Shown here one piece after another: positions 6,682 through 15,042 of a stretch of 30,831 bases of DNA. Position 1 is the first letter of the stretch, and each line of letters opens with the position of its first letter. The translations under genes and the position numbers were made by a program. The stretch spans positions 1 to 30,831 of the forward strand of contig CABQMF010000018.1 in assembly GCA_902465265.1 (NCBI GenBank), given 5' to 3'. Source of the stretch: an uncultured Collinsella sp. Lineage in GTDB: Bacteria; Actinomycetota; Coriobacteriia; Coriobacteriales; Coriobacteriaceae. Under the pieces are notes generated by a model. That model made no database searches, was not told the DNA's origin, and was given only the letters and a program-made list of their open reading frames with translations.

Positions 6682-6813
6682 GGGCCCGTGCTGGACTTAG
6701 TTTTCAGAACATTCCGCAGACCAGGAAACCCCCTTATCCGCAGCTCCGAAGGAGCAGGATAAGGGGGTTTCCATGGTCGAGGACGTTCTGAAAACTAAGT
6801 CCAGCACGGGCCC
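6682..6813. repeat. nested inverted repeat B (candidate structured element)
   Basis: Outer arms 6682-6710 and 6785-6813 are perfect 29-bp complements; inner arms 6724-6739 and 6757-6772 are perfect 16-bp complements, and a cap hairpin GCTCC-GAA-GGAGC fills the loop. The stems share nothing with element A, but the interruptions do: plus-strand ATTCCGCAGACCA on the 5' side and ATGGTCGAGGAC on the 3' side. The GACCA/TGGTC part can extend the inner stem past a bulged A. The element ends 15 nt from the oppF stop codon, so the opp mRNA would carry it as a 3' structure, although no U-tract follows. Confidence 0.85.
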
Positions 6814-6827
6814 GGACAAACAACCGA

Positions 6828-7856
6828 CTACAGGTCGATGTGCGATTCCTTGATCGGGAACGGCTCCGCGAAGTGGCAGGCGCAGCAGTGACCCGGTGCA
6901 ACTTCCTTAAACTCGGGAAGCTTCTCGGAGCAGATGCCCTGCGCGATCGGGCAGCGGGTGTGGAAACGGCAACCGGTCGGCGGATCCAACGGTGACGGCG
7001 GGTCGCCGGCAAGGATGATGCGCTTACGGGTCTTCTGGATATCAGGATCGGGCACCGGCACAGCAGACAGCAGCGACTGCGTGTACGGGTGGTGCGGCTC
7101 ACTATAGAGCGTCTTCCAGTCCGAAACCTCGACCATCTTACCCAGATACATGACGGCGACGCGATCGGAGATGTGCTGCACAACGGACAGGTCGTGAGCA
7201 ATAAACAGATATGCGGTACCGAACTTGTCCTGGAGTTCCTTGAGCAGGTTCAGAACCTGGGCCTGAATGGACACATCCAGAGCGGAAACCGGCTCGTCGC
7301 AGATAATCAGCTTGGGCTTCAACGCAAATGCGCGGGCAATGCCGACACGCTGGCGCTGACCGCCGGAGAACTCATGAGGATAGCGGTTAATGTGCTCGGG
7401 GTTCAGTCCGACAACGTCGAGAAGCTCGCGGACACGCTCAATGCGTTCCTCCTTGGTGCCCACGCCGTGAATGGTCATGGGCTCGGAGACGATCTCGCCG
7501 ATGGTCATACGAGGATTGAGCGAAGCATAAGGATCCTGGAAGATAAACTGCATCTCACGACGCATGTCCTTGATCTCATGCTTGCTCATCTCGGCAACAT
7601 CTTTGCCCTGGAAGAACACCTTACCGGCAGTCGGCTTGGTCAGACGCATGATGGTGCGGCCCGTGGTGGACTTACCGCAACCAGACTCGCCGACCAGGCC
7701 AAAGGTCTCGCCCGGATAAATCTCGAACGAAATGTCATTCACAGCAGAGACGACACGCTTGGAGAAGCGCTTGGCGAACATGCCGGACTCAGCGGGAAAC
7801 TCCTTAGAGAGGTGCTCGACCTTCAGCAGCGGAGTACGCTCGTTGGTATCTGCCAT
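6828..7856 (-). CDS. oppF: oligopeptide ABC transporter ATP-binding protein OppF
   Basis: A 342-residue ATPase that powers peptide import with OppD. Walker A GESGCGKS (56-63), signature SGGQRQR, Walker B LIICDEP and the ALDVS D-loop are intact. The C-terminal Opp/Dpp extension carries the conserved cysteines (296, 302, 309, with 324/325/327), thought to bind a metal or Fe-S centre. Its ATG overlaps the oppD stop by one base (TAATG), which implies translational coupling. It is the last gene of the operon, and a long nested hairpin begins 15 nt after the stop. Confidence 0.95.
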   Translation of the reverse strand: MADTNERTPLLKVEHLSKEFPAESGMFAKRFSKRVVSAVNDISFEIYPGETFGLVGESGCGKSTTGRTIMRLTKPTAGKVFFQGKDVAEMSKHEIKDMRREMQFIFQDPYASLNPRMTIGEIVSEPMTIHGVGTKEERIERVRELLDVVGLNPEHINRYPHEFSGGQRQRVGIARAFALKPKLIICDEPVSALDVSIQAQVLNLLKELQDKFGTAYLFIAHDLSVVQHISDRVAVMYLGKMVEVSDWKTLYSEPHHPYTQSLLSAVPVPDPDIQKTRKRIILAGDPPSPLDPPTGCRFHTRCPIAQGICSEKLPEFKEVAPGHCCACHFAEPFPIKESHIDL

Positions 7857-8947
7857 TACGCCTCGCCTCCCTTCTTGGAATCCTTGCGCGTACGGGACGT
7901 CTCAGGAGCGTTCTTGAGGAACTCGGGGTCACCGGAGTAGTGGCACGCAGAGTAATGACCAGACTCGGTGACAACGCGCTCGGGGCGCTGCTTGCGGCAC
8001 TTATCGGTCGCATAGGGGCAGCGAGGAGAGAAGACGCAGCCCTCAGGCAGGTTCATGAGCGATGGCGGGTTGCCGTGAATCGGCGTGAGCGGCTTCTTCT
8101 CTTCGATGGCCTGCTCCGGGATGGAGCGGATAAGGCCCCAGGTGTAGGGGTGGCGGCTCTCGTAGAAGATTTCCTCAGCAGTACCGAACTCGACGGGACG
8201 GCCGGCGTACATAACCATGATCTTATCGGCCATATCGGCGACGACGCCCAGGTCATGGGTAATCATGATGATGGCGTTGCCGTTCTTCTCCTGCATCTCC
8301 TGCATGAGCTCGATAATCTGAGCCTGAATGGTAACGTCCAGAGCCGTCGTGGGCTCGTCGGCAATCAGGATATCGGGATCGCAGGCAAGTGCCATAGCGA
8401 TCATGACACGCTGACGCATACCGCCGGAGAACTGGTGCGGATACTCATTGACGCGCTTCTCGGGCTCAGGAATGCCAACGAGGTCCAAAAGCTCGGTGGC
8501 GCGCTTGAGTGCCTCCTGCTTGGAGTAGCCACGGTGCAGACGAAGGCCCTCGCCCACCTGCTTGCCGATCTTATAGACCGGGTTCAAGGAGGTCATAGGA
8601 TCCTGGAAGATCATCGCGATATCGTTACCGCGAATGTGCTGCATCTCTTCTTCGGTCATCTCGAGGATAGAACGACCGCGATAGCGAACGTCGCCGCCCT
8701 CAATCTTTCCCGGAGGCATCGAGATGAGGCCCATAATGGTCATGGCGGTCACGGACTTACCGGAGCCGGACTCACCGACGACGCCCAGGGTCTCGCCGCG
8801 ATCGAGCGTGTAGGAGACACCGTCGACAGCGCGAACGACGCCATCCTCGGTATGGAAATACATCTTAAGGTCATCGACCTCGAGCAGATGCTGGCCCTCG
8901 GGAACCGGCTGGTCCTTCAGGTCCACATAGTTCTTGTTCTTCTTCAT
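7856..8947 (-). CDS. oppD: oligopeptide ABC transporter ATP-binding protein OppD
   Basis: A 363-residue ATPase, partner of OppF on the inner face of the permease. Walker A GESGSGKS (58-65), signature SGGMRQR, Walker B ILIADEP followed by TTALDVT. The C-terminal cysteine motif is complete: Cys304, 310, 317 and 335, with ACH. It is followed by a Lys/Glu-rich tail. It starts 2 nt after oppC ends and overlaps oppF by one base, so the genes are one transcription unit. Confidence 0.95.
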   Translation of the reverse strand: MKKNKNYVDLKDQPVPEGQHLLEVDDLKMYFHTEDGVVRAVDGVSYTLDRGETLGVVGESGSGKSVTAMTIMGLISMPPGKIEGGDVRYRGRSILEMTEEEMQHIRGNDIAMIFQDPMTSLNPVYKIGKQVGEGLRLHRGYSKQEALKRATELLDLVGIPEPEKRVNEYPHQFSGGMRQRVMIAMALACDPDILIADEPTTALDVTIQAQIIELMQEMQEKNGNAIIMITHDLGVVADMADKIMVMYAGRPVEFGTAEEIFYESRHPYTWGLIRSIPEQAIEEKKPLTPIHGNPPSLMNLPEGCVFSPRCPYATDKCRKQRPERVVTESGHYSACHYSGDPEFLKNAPETSRTRKDSKKGGEA

Positions 8948-8949
8948 CC

Positions 8950-9885
8950 TTATGCGTCCTTCATCTTGACGTCGAGGGCGTCGCGCAGACCATCACCCAG
9001 CAGGGTGAAGGCGAGCACCGTCGAGAGAATTGCCAGACCGGGCATGATCATCATCCAGGGAGCGGTCAGAAGATACTGCTGACCGTCCTGAATCATGGAG
9101 CCCCACGAAGGCGTAGGCGGAATAACGCCCATGCCGAGGAAGGACAGAGCGGACTCGGTCAGAATGGCACCACCGATGTTCATGGTCGCGTAGACCACGA
9201 TGGAGGCGACGGAGTTCGGGAAGATGTGGCGCACGACGATACGAGCATCAGATGCACCCATCGCGCGCGCAGCGTCAACATAGTCGTTTTCCTTGACCGT
9301 CAAGATTGCAGAGCGGAAGACGCGCGCAATCGAAGGCCATCCGAGAATGCCGATGGCGATAAAGACGTTCTGAAGACCACGGCCGATAACGGCGATCATG
9401 GCGACAACGAACAGCACGTACGGGAACGCCAGGAAGATATCCGCACAGCGCATGATGATCGTATCCCAGATGCCGCCGTAGAAACCGGCCAGAGCGCCCA
9501 TGACCAGACCGATCACCGTGGAGATCGCAGTGGCCATAATACCGACGGATAGCGAAACGCGTGCACCGTAGATAACGCGGACGAGAATGTCGCGACCAAG
9601 GGCGTCGGTGCCAAACGGGTGCTCCGCACACGGAGCCAGCAGCGACGTCTGGGCCATGGTGGTCGAGTCGGAAGCCGTCGGGGAACCGAGCCAGGGCTTA
9701 GCCCATAGATCTGCGGTCAGGGCAACCAAAACGACGATAATGATCCAGCAGACACCGATAACGGCGAGCTTGTTCTTGCGAAGACGCTTAAAAGCGTCGC
9801 CCCACAGCGTGCGGGACTTGGCGGGAGCAGATGCGGCCTTGGTGGCGGTAGCCTGCTCCTGAGACTGAGAATCAGTTTCCTGCAT
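8950..9885 (-). CDS. oppC: oligopeptide ABC transporter permease OppC
   Basis: A 311-residue inner-membrane permease. After a ~30-residue cytoplasmic tail come a first membrane segment (~residues 40-60), the extracytoplasmic loop with the FGTDALGRDI motif typical of the DppC/OppC N-terminal domain, then five further membrane segments and the EAA loop (RAMGASDARIVVRHIFPNS). The GTD-GRD motif separates it from OppB. AGGGAGG lies just upstream of the ATG. The 14-nt gap after oppB supports co-transcription. Confidence 0.94.
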   Translation of the reverse strand: MQETDSQSQEQATATKAASAPAKSRTLWGDAFKRLRKNKLAVIGVCWIIIVVLVALTADLWAKPWLGSPTASDSTTMAQTSLLAPCAEHPFGTDALGRDILVRVIYGARVSLSVGIMATAISTVIGLVMGALAGFYGGIWDTIIMRCADIFLAFPYVLFVVAMIAVIGRGLQNVFIAIGILGWPSIARVFRSAILTVKENDYVDAARAMGASDARIVVRHIFPNSVASIVVYATMNIGGAILTESALSFLGMGVIPPTPSWGSMIQDGQQYLLTAPWMMIMPGLAILSTVLAFTLLGDGLRDALDVKMKDA

Positions 9886-9899
9886 GAGACGTACCTCCC

Positions 9900-10937
9900 T
9901 TAGGCCTTATCCGACGGACCGCCAAGGCGGATGCGCGGGTCGAGGAATGCATAGCTAATGTCGACGAGCAGGTTGATCACCATGACGACGACGACGATGA
10001 GCGTAACGCCGCCCATAACGATGGGCCAGTCACGCATGCTAATGGCGCGATAGACCTCATAGCCGATACCGGGCCAGTTAAAGACCGTCTCGGTCAGGAT
10101 GGCGCCCGAAAGCATGCCACCAAAGTCGACACCAATATAGGTAACGACGGGGATGAGTGCATTCTTAAGCGCGTGCTTGATGATGATCGCGCGATTGGAG
10201 AGACCCTTGGCCTTTGCCGTACGGATGTAATCCTGGTTCATGACGTCAAGCAGCTGCGAGCGCATAATGCGGGCGGCGTAAGCGGTCGAAACCGAAGCCA
10301 GCGTAATGGTCGGAAGCACATAGTGCATCCAATCCTGATACTGAGAGCTGGAACCGCCGGCACCCGAGATCGGCATGGAGAATGCACCGCCCGTGGCATC
10401 CTTGAGAATGACGCCAAAGAACAGCTGCAGCAACATACCAAGCCAGAAGGCCGGGACGGCAACGAGGATCGACGTGGTGAGCGTTACCAAAATATCCCAG
10501 AAGGAATAACGCTTTACCGCCGAAATGATACCCGCACCGATGCCCATGATTGCCTCGAGCACAATGGCGCACGCGGCAAGTTTGACCGTATACGGATACT
10601 TCTGGGCAAAGATTTCCGTAACCGGCAGCTTGCGCTGATACGAATTGCCCAGATCGCCATGAAACAGACCGTCCATGTAATACAAGTAACGGTCAACGAG
10701 CGACGTTTGAACGGGGTCGCCGTTCTCGTCAAGGATCGCGTTGCCGTCCTCGTCCGACTGGACCAGGTGATAGCGAACGCGAAGCTGAAGCTCCACCTCG
10801 GGGGACAGAGCCTTGTCTCCACCGATCAGCTTGATCGGGTCTCCCGGCACGATATTCTGGAGGGCGAACAGAATCAGCGTAACGCCCAAAAACACCGGGA
10901 TGAACTGAAGCACACGTTTAACGATGTACTTACCCAT
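9900..10937 (-). CDS. oppB: oligopeptide ABC transporter permease OppB
   Basis: A 345-residue permease that pairs with OppC. The N-terminus MGKYIVKRVLQFIPVF starts the first membrane segment, followed by PGDP; a long periplasmic loop contains an acidic Asp/Asn-rich insertion (residues ~60-78, DEDGNAILDENGD) before YYMDGLFHGDLG. The EAA motif is RTAKAKGLSNRAIIIKHALKNA. The acidic stretch recalls calcium-binding loops, but that is only an impression. GGGGAG precedes the ATG. It is separated from oppA by 156 nt with a strong hairpin, which usually sets the binding protein apart in expression level. Confidence 0.94.
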   Translation of the reverse strand: MGKYIVKRVLQFIPVFLGVTLILFALQNIVPGDPIKLIGGDKALSPEVELQLRVRYHLVQSDEDGNAILDENGDPVQTSLVDRYLYYMDGLFHGDLGNSYQRKLPVTEIFAQKYPYTVKLAACAIVLEAIMGIGAGIISAVKRYSFWDILVTLTTSILVAVPAFWLGMLLQLFFGVILKDATGGAFSMPISGAGGSSSQYQDWMHYVLPTITLASVSTAYAARIMRSQLLDVMNQDYIRTAKAKGLSNRAIIIKHALKNALIPVVTYIGVDFGGMLSGAILTETVFNWPGIGYEVYRAISMRDWPIVMGGVTLIVVVVMVINLLVDISYAFLDPRIRLGGPSDKA

Positions 10938-10968
10938 ACCACTCCCCTATCTAGGGATTAACCTAAAT

Positions 10969-10996
10969 GGGATGCCGATCGCCAGACCGGCATCCC
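10969..10996 (-). terminator. intercistronic hairpin between oppA and oppB
   Basis: GGGATGCCG/CGGCATCCC stem (10969-10977 and 10988-10996) with only a weak ATTTA after it on the minus strand. It probably acts as a leaky terminator or as a 3'-end protector for the oppA message. The rest of the gap, 10997-11093, shows nothing further. Confidence 0.6.
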
Positions 10997-11093
10997 AAAA
11001 TTACCATCAGCCAGTTTACCCCAGGTTAGGGGGAACTGTATGTTTCCCATGAGGTCTACGTAAATACTTGACCCTCACGGAAGCTGCAAACTC

Positions 11094-12770
11094 TTAGGCG
11101 AGCTCAGCGGTACCCAGCTCGGCATGCTTCTGCGGATCGACATAGAGGTGCTTGATGCGATCGGAGCCGACGATGGTGTGCGTGTAGAACATCACCGGGA
11201 TGACCGGGCAGTCGGCAGCGACCATAGCGTCAGCCTCCTGCATCTTAGCGACGCGCTCTTCGTCGTCAACCGTAGTGCGAGCCTCGTCGACCTTGGCGTC
11301 GAACTCGGGGTTGTTGTAACCGGAGCGGTTGTCGCCACCGAGGGAGTCAGAGTGGAACAGCGGATACAGGAAGTTGTCCATAATCGGGTAGTCGGCAATC
11401 CAGCCCAGACGACCGAACTGATAGTTAAAGTTCTGATACTGCTCGAGCAGGGCAGACCACTCGGGGGTATCGGAGACAGCGGTAACGCCAACCTTGGCGA
11501 GGTCGCCGATGATGGACTCCATGATCTCCTTGTGGCCACCGTCCTGGTTGTAGGACAGAGTCACGCTAATGCCACGATCGCCGTCAGCGCCAGCGGGAGC
11601 AACCTTGTCGAGGTACTCGTTAGCCTTGTCGACGTCGTAGGCGCAGAACTCCCATGCGCCCTCCTTGTAGCCATCGATGCCCGGAGGAACAATGCCGTCG
11701 GCGGGGGTACGGGTACCCTTGAAGATGGTCTTGCAGATGGCCTCACGGTTGATGGCCAGGGAGATACCCCTGCGCAGGTCGGCGTTGTTGAACGGCTCGG
11801 CCGTGTTGTTGCAGGTCAGATAGTAGGTGGAAGGCTCGGCGCCGAGCAGCATGCGCTCGCCGTCGCCCATGGTGTAGCCGTCCTTGGACACGCCGCGATC
11901 CTTCTTGGCGGCATCGATCTGAGCAACGGGAACGTCGCAGACATCGAGGTTACCGGCCTGGAACTCTTTGTAAGCGGTCTCCATGTCCTTGATGACCTGG
12001 AAGTGGATGCCATCGATCTTGGCCTTGTCGCCATAGTAATCGTCGAACTTCTTGAGGTTGATCTCCTGACCATCCTCCCACTTGCCGTCCATCATGAACG
12101 GGCCGTTACCGACCGGTGCAAGATAGAAGCTCTTGGCATCGGACTCGGCGCACTCGGGAACCGGGGACAGAGCCGGGTGAGAGGCGACGAAGGGGAAGTC
12201 GGCGTAAGCAGAAGTCAGCTTGACGACGAGGGTCTCATCGTCGGGACAAGTAACACCGCTGAGCTCGGTGGCGTTACCGGCAAGCAGGTCGTCATAGCCC
12301 TCGACCATGGAAAGGTGATAGGAGACCTCAGAAGGGCCGTACTCGGTAGCGATGGCCGACTTGGTGTTGACCAGACGCTCCCAACCGAGCTTGAAGGACT
12401 TGGAGGTAACGTCGTCACCGTTGTGGAACTTGGCCTTCTTGATCTTGAAGGTGAACTCGGTGGCGTCGTCGTTGGCCTCGAAGGACTCACAAGCCAGCGG
12501 AACGATCTCGCCCTTCTCGGCGTCATAAGAGGTCAGAGCGTCAAAGAGCTGGTACTCGACCTGAGTGCCCTGGTCCTCCTGGACATTGTAGGGGTCGATG
12601 CAGACCGGGTTGTTAATGTAGAAGTTCAGCGTCGAACCGGACTCAGAACCGGAAGCGTCGCCGCCCTTCTTGCCGCATGCGGCAAGAAAAGCCATGGAGC
12701 TCGCAGCAAGGGTGCCGCCAACAAAGGCGCGACGACCCATAACGGGCTGGTGGAACATAGAATCAGCCAT
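11094..12770 (-). CDS. oppA: oligopeptide-binding lipoprotein OppA (SBP_bac_5 family)
   Basis: A 558-residue extracytoplasmic binding protein that delivers peptides to OppBC. The N-terminus has a twin-arginine signal (GRRAFVG at 12-18) and lipobox LAAC with Cys32, so it is a Tat-exported lipoprotein, followed by a Gly/Ser-rich linker. The mature part has the family features: LNFYINNPVCIDPYNV near the start, the long extended-substrate fold, and a C-terminal PVIPVMFYTH. The ATG at 12770 is chosen for AAGGAGG 5 nt upstream; the longer open frame starting at 12818 lacks such a site. It is the first gene of oppABCDF. A peptide substrate is inferred from the whole operon. Confidence 0.93.
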   Translation of the reverse strand: MADSMFHQPVMGRRAFVGGTLAASSMAFLAACGKKGGDASGSESGSTLNFYINNPVCIDPYNVQEDQGTQVEYQLFDALTSYDAEKGEIVPLACESFEANDDATEFTFKIKKAKFHNGDDVTSKSFKLGWERLVNTKSAIATEYGPSEVSYHLSMVEGYDDLLAGNATELSGVTCPDDETLVVKLTSAYADFPFVASHPALSPVPECAESDAKSFYLAPVGNGPFMMDGKWEDGQEINLKKFDDYYGDKAKIDGIHFQVIKDMETAYKEFQAGNLDVCDVPVAQIDAAKKDRGVSKDGYTMGDGERMLLGAEPSTYYLTCNNTAEPFNNADLRRGISLAINREAICKTIFKGTRTPADGIVPPGIDGYKEGAWEFCAYDVDKANEYLDKVAPAGADGDRGISVTLSYNQDGGHKEIMESIIGDLAKVGVTAVSDTPEWSALLEQYQNFNYQFGRLGWIADYPIMDNFLYPLFHSDSLGGDNRSGYNNPEFDAKVDEARTTVDDEERVAKMQEADAMVAADCPVIPVMFYTHTIVGSDRIKHLYVDPQKHAELGTAELA

Positions 12771-13010
12771 GCCATCCTCCTTATGAGATAGGACAAAGAA
12801 ATGTTCAGTCGGACACATGTCGAGACAATCCGATCCGAACCATCAAAACGCCGCCCGTTGCTATGGCTGGTTATGCACAACAGGCCAACGTTTTGCAATA
12901 CAGTACCGCATTTTATTCACGATTTGGCGCTAATTCCGGTTAACGGTCAAGAATTTCTTTAGTTGGGCGAAGTATGTGGTGATATTTTTGACTCTGTTAC
13001 GAATATGTAA
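12771..13010 (-). other. intergenic region upstream of oppA
   Basis: A 240-nt AT-richer gap between the secG terminator and oppA. It must hold the opp promoter. Fragments are visible on the minus strand (TTGACC at 12945-12950, TAAAAT at 12910-12915) but their spacing (29 nt) is wrong for a pair, so I do not call a promoter. No riboswitch or T-box features seen. Confidence 0.4.
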
Positions 13011-13042
13011 ACAAAAAGGGTCCCGCACTTGCGGAACCCTTT
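13011..13042 (-). terminator. terminator after secG
   Basis: Minus-strand 12-bp stem AAAGGGTTCCGC/GCGGGACCCTTT (one G-U pair) with an AAGT loop and a T-run. It closes the gap-to-secG block 24 nt after the secG stop. Confidence 0.9.
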
Positions 13043-13065
13043 ACAAGTACTTATGCGGCTCGTGA

Positions 13066-13320
13066 TTAGTAGCCCACGATGCCCTGCGGGAAGAAGAACA
13101 TGCACAGCACGACGCACACGGCAAACACGACAGCCATGATGACGGTCAGGCGGTCGAGGTTCTGCTCCATAACGCCTGTGGCAGAGCTGGAGTTATACAG
13201 CGAGCTAGCGATCATATCCGAAACGCCGGTACCCTTACCGGAATGCATCAGGACGAGAATCGTCAGCGCCACGGCAGAAACAGCCCAAACGACAAACAGA
13301 AGAATCTGGAACGGACCCAT
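13066..13320 (-). CDS. secG: protein translocase subunit SecG
   Basis: An 84-residue membrane protein of the SecYEG channel. Two hydrophobic segments (about 5-25 and 58-76) flank the conserved cytoplasmic loop LMHSGKGTGVSDM and SSSATGVMEQNLDRLT. The length is typical. AAGGAG lies 8 nt before the ATG. It follows the glycolytic genes as in many Gram-positive genomes, but a terminator after gpmI and a possible promoter of its own suggest separate expression. Confidence 0.95.
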   Translation of the reverse strand: MGPFQILLFVVWAVSAVALTILVLMHSGKGTGVSDMIASSLYNSSSATGVMEQNLDRLTVIMAVVFAVCVVLCMFFFPQGIVGY

Positions 13321-13356
13321 AGATAAGCTCCTTAATAGAACAATTCAAACTCCAGT

Positions 13357-13365
13357 ACTGTACCA
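13357..13365 (-). promoter_or_regulatory. possible extended -10 promoter for secG
   Basis: Minus-strand TGGTACAGT (TG-n-TACAGT), 37 nt upstream of the secG start, with no good -35 box. It lies downstream of the gpmI terminator, where a promoter would be needed. Confidence 0.35.
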
Positions 13366-13424
13366 CAATCCCCCGCTCTCCCCTACCTGCCACTCGGGGA
13401 CGGGGCAGAAATGGCAGAAATACC

Positions 13425-13457
13425 AAAAAGGGGGTTGCCCGAATATGGGCAACCCCC
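13425..13457 (-). terminator. terminator after gpmI
   Basis: Perfect 11-bp stem GGGGGTTGCCC/GGGCAACCCCC (13430-13440 and 13447-13457) followed on the minus strand by TTTTT. It is a canonical Rho-independent terminator 27 nt after the gpmI stop. Confidence 0.92.
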
Positions 13458-13483
13458 TGCAAGAAAACGCTTGGAGTTTTCTC

Positions 13484-15037
13484 TTAGGCCTCGGTGGCGA
13501 GCACGCGACCCGTCATCTCGGCGGAAGGCTCAATACCAGCCATGGTGAGCATGGTCGGAGCGATATCGGAAAGACGACCGTCCTCGATACCGGTGAGCTG
13601 CGCCTTCTCATCAACAATGATGAACGGCACACGGTTGGTGGTGTGAGCCGTGAACGGATGCTTGGAACCGTCGGAAGCAACGTCAAACATGTGATCGGCG
13701 TTGCCGTGATCGGCGGTAATCAGCGCAAAGCCGCCCTTAGCGAGAATCGCCGGGACAACCTTGGACAGGGCATCGTCAACAGCCTCGACAGCCTTGACGG
13801 CGGCGTCGAAGACACCGGTGTGACCAACCATGTCGCAGTTGGCGAAGTTCACGATGTAGAAATCAGCGCGATCCTCGTTGATGGCAGCGACAAGCTTCTC
13901 GGTAACCTCGGGAGCGCTCATCTCGGGCTGCAGATCGTAGGTAGCGACCTTGGGGGAAGCGACGAGCACGCGCTCCTCGCCCTCCTTGGGCTCCTCGATG
14001 CCGCCGTTGAGGAAGAACGTCACGTGTGCGTACTTCTCGGTCTCGGCGGTGTGCAGCTGCTTCAGGCCATTGGCGGCGATAACGTCGGCCAGAACGTTCT
14101 CGGGGAACGTCTTGGGGAAAGCGACCTCGACGTCAAACGTCGGGTCGTACTCGGTCATCGTCACAAAGTGCGAAAGCTTGATCTGCTCGCGCTCAAAGCC
14201 GTCGAACTCCTTGTCCGTGAACACGCGGGTCATCTGACGAGCGCGGTCGGGACGGAAGTTGAAGAAGATGGCCGCGTCGCCCTCGTGGATGCCTTCGTTG
14301 TGGGCAGCGAAGGGCTCGACAAACTCGTCGCCGCGCGGATCCTTCTCGTAGTAGGCCTTGATACCGGCAACGGGGTCGGTATCAGCATCGGACGCGTTGA
14401 CCATGACGTCGTAGGCGCGCTGGATGCGCTCCCAACGATTATCGCGGTCCATAGCCCAATAACGGCCCGAGACGGTGGCAACGCGAGCGTCGCAACCGGT
14501 CTCCTCGGAAATCTTAGCCAGGAAGGCGCAGAACTCACTCATGTAACCGGCACCGGACTGCGGGTCGACGTCGCGGCCATCCATGAAGGCGTGGACGCGA
14601 ACGGTCTTGACACCATGCTCGGCAGCCATCTTGACCAGAGCCTCGACGTGGTTCATGTGAGAATGAACACCGCCAGGGCTCATAAGGCCCATGAGGTGGA
14701 GAGTCTTGCCGTCAGCCTTGACGTCGTCCATAGCCTTGACGAAGACCTCGTTCTTGGCGATGGAGCCATCCTTGATGGCGTTGTTGATGCGCGAAAGCTC
14801 CTGGAACACGATGCGGCCGGCACCGATGTTGAGGTGACCCACCTCGGAGTTACCCATCTGGCCATCGGGAAGACCCACGTCCTCGCCCGAAGCGCCGAGC
14901 GTGGTGTGGGGGTACTTATCGTACAGGTTATCAAGGAAGGGCGTCTTAGCAGCGGCGACGGCGTTCTCGCCATCGGCCGGAGCCAGGCCGCAGCCGTCCA
15001 TGATGATCAGGAGTGCAGGAAGATGACGCTGTGCCAT
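13484..15037 (-). CDS. gpmI: 2,3-bisphosphoglycerate-independent phosphoglycerate mutase
   Basis: A 517-residue cytosolic enzyme converting 3- to 2-phosphoglycerate in glycolysis with two manganese ions. IIMDGCG (Asp14) and the nucleophile serine in GQMGNSEVGHLN (Ser64) mark the phosphatase core; HAFMDGRDVDP and NFRPDRARQ belong to the inserted transferase domain; ITADHGNADHM supplies C-terminal metal ligands. The length is normal for the family. Start 5 nt after the tpiA stop with TAGGA ahead of ATG; last gene of pgk-tpiA-gpmI. The long antisense frame on the other strand is a GC-bias shadow. Confidence 0.97.
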   Translation of the reverse strand: MAQRHLPALLIIMDGCGLAPADGENAVAAAKTPFLDNLYDKYPHTTLGASGEDVGLPDGQMGNSEVGHLNIGAGRIVFQELSRINNAIKDGSIAKNEVFVKAMDDVKADGKTLHLMGLMSPGGVHSHMNHVEALVKMAAEHGVKTVRVHAFMDGRDVDPQSGAGYMSEFCAFLAKISEETGCDARVATVSGRYWAMDRDNRWERIQRAYDVMVNASDADTDPVAGIKAYYEKDPRGDEFVEPFAAHNEGIHEGDAAIFFNFRPDRARQMTRVFTDKEFDGFEREQIKLSHFVTMTEYDPTFDVEVAFPKTFPENVLADVIAANGLKQLHTAETEKYAHVTFFLNGGIEEPKEGEERVLVASPKVATYDLQPEMSAPEVTEKLVAAINEDRADFYIVNFANCDMVGHTGVFDAAVKAVEAVDDALSKVVPAILAKGGFALITADHGNADHMFDVASDGSKHPFTAHTTNRVPFIIVDEKAQLTGIEDGRLSDIAPTMLTMAGIEPSAEMTGRVLATEA

Positions 15038-15042
15038 ATGTC

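Noticed and set aside
6682..6813. Element B as the ordinary terminator of the opp operon
   Set aside because: The stem is far longer than a Rho-independent terminator, no U-run follows on the minus strand, and its internal loop is shared with element A, which does not follow an operon.
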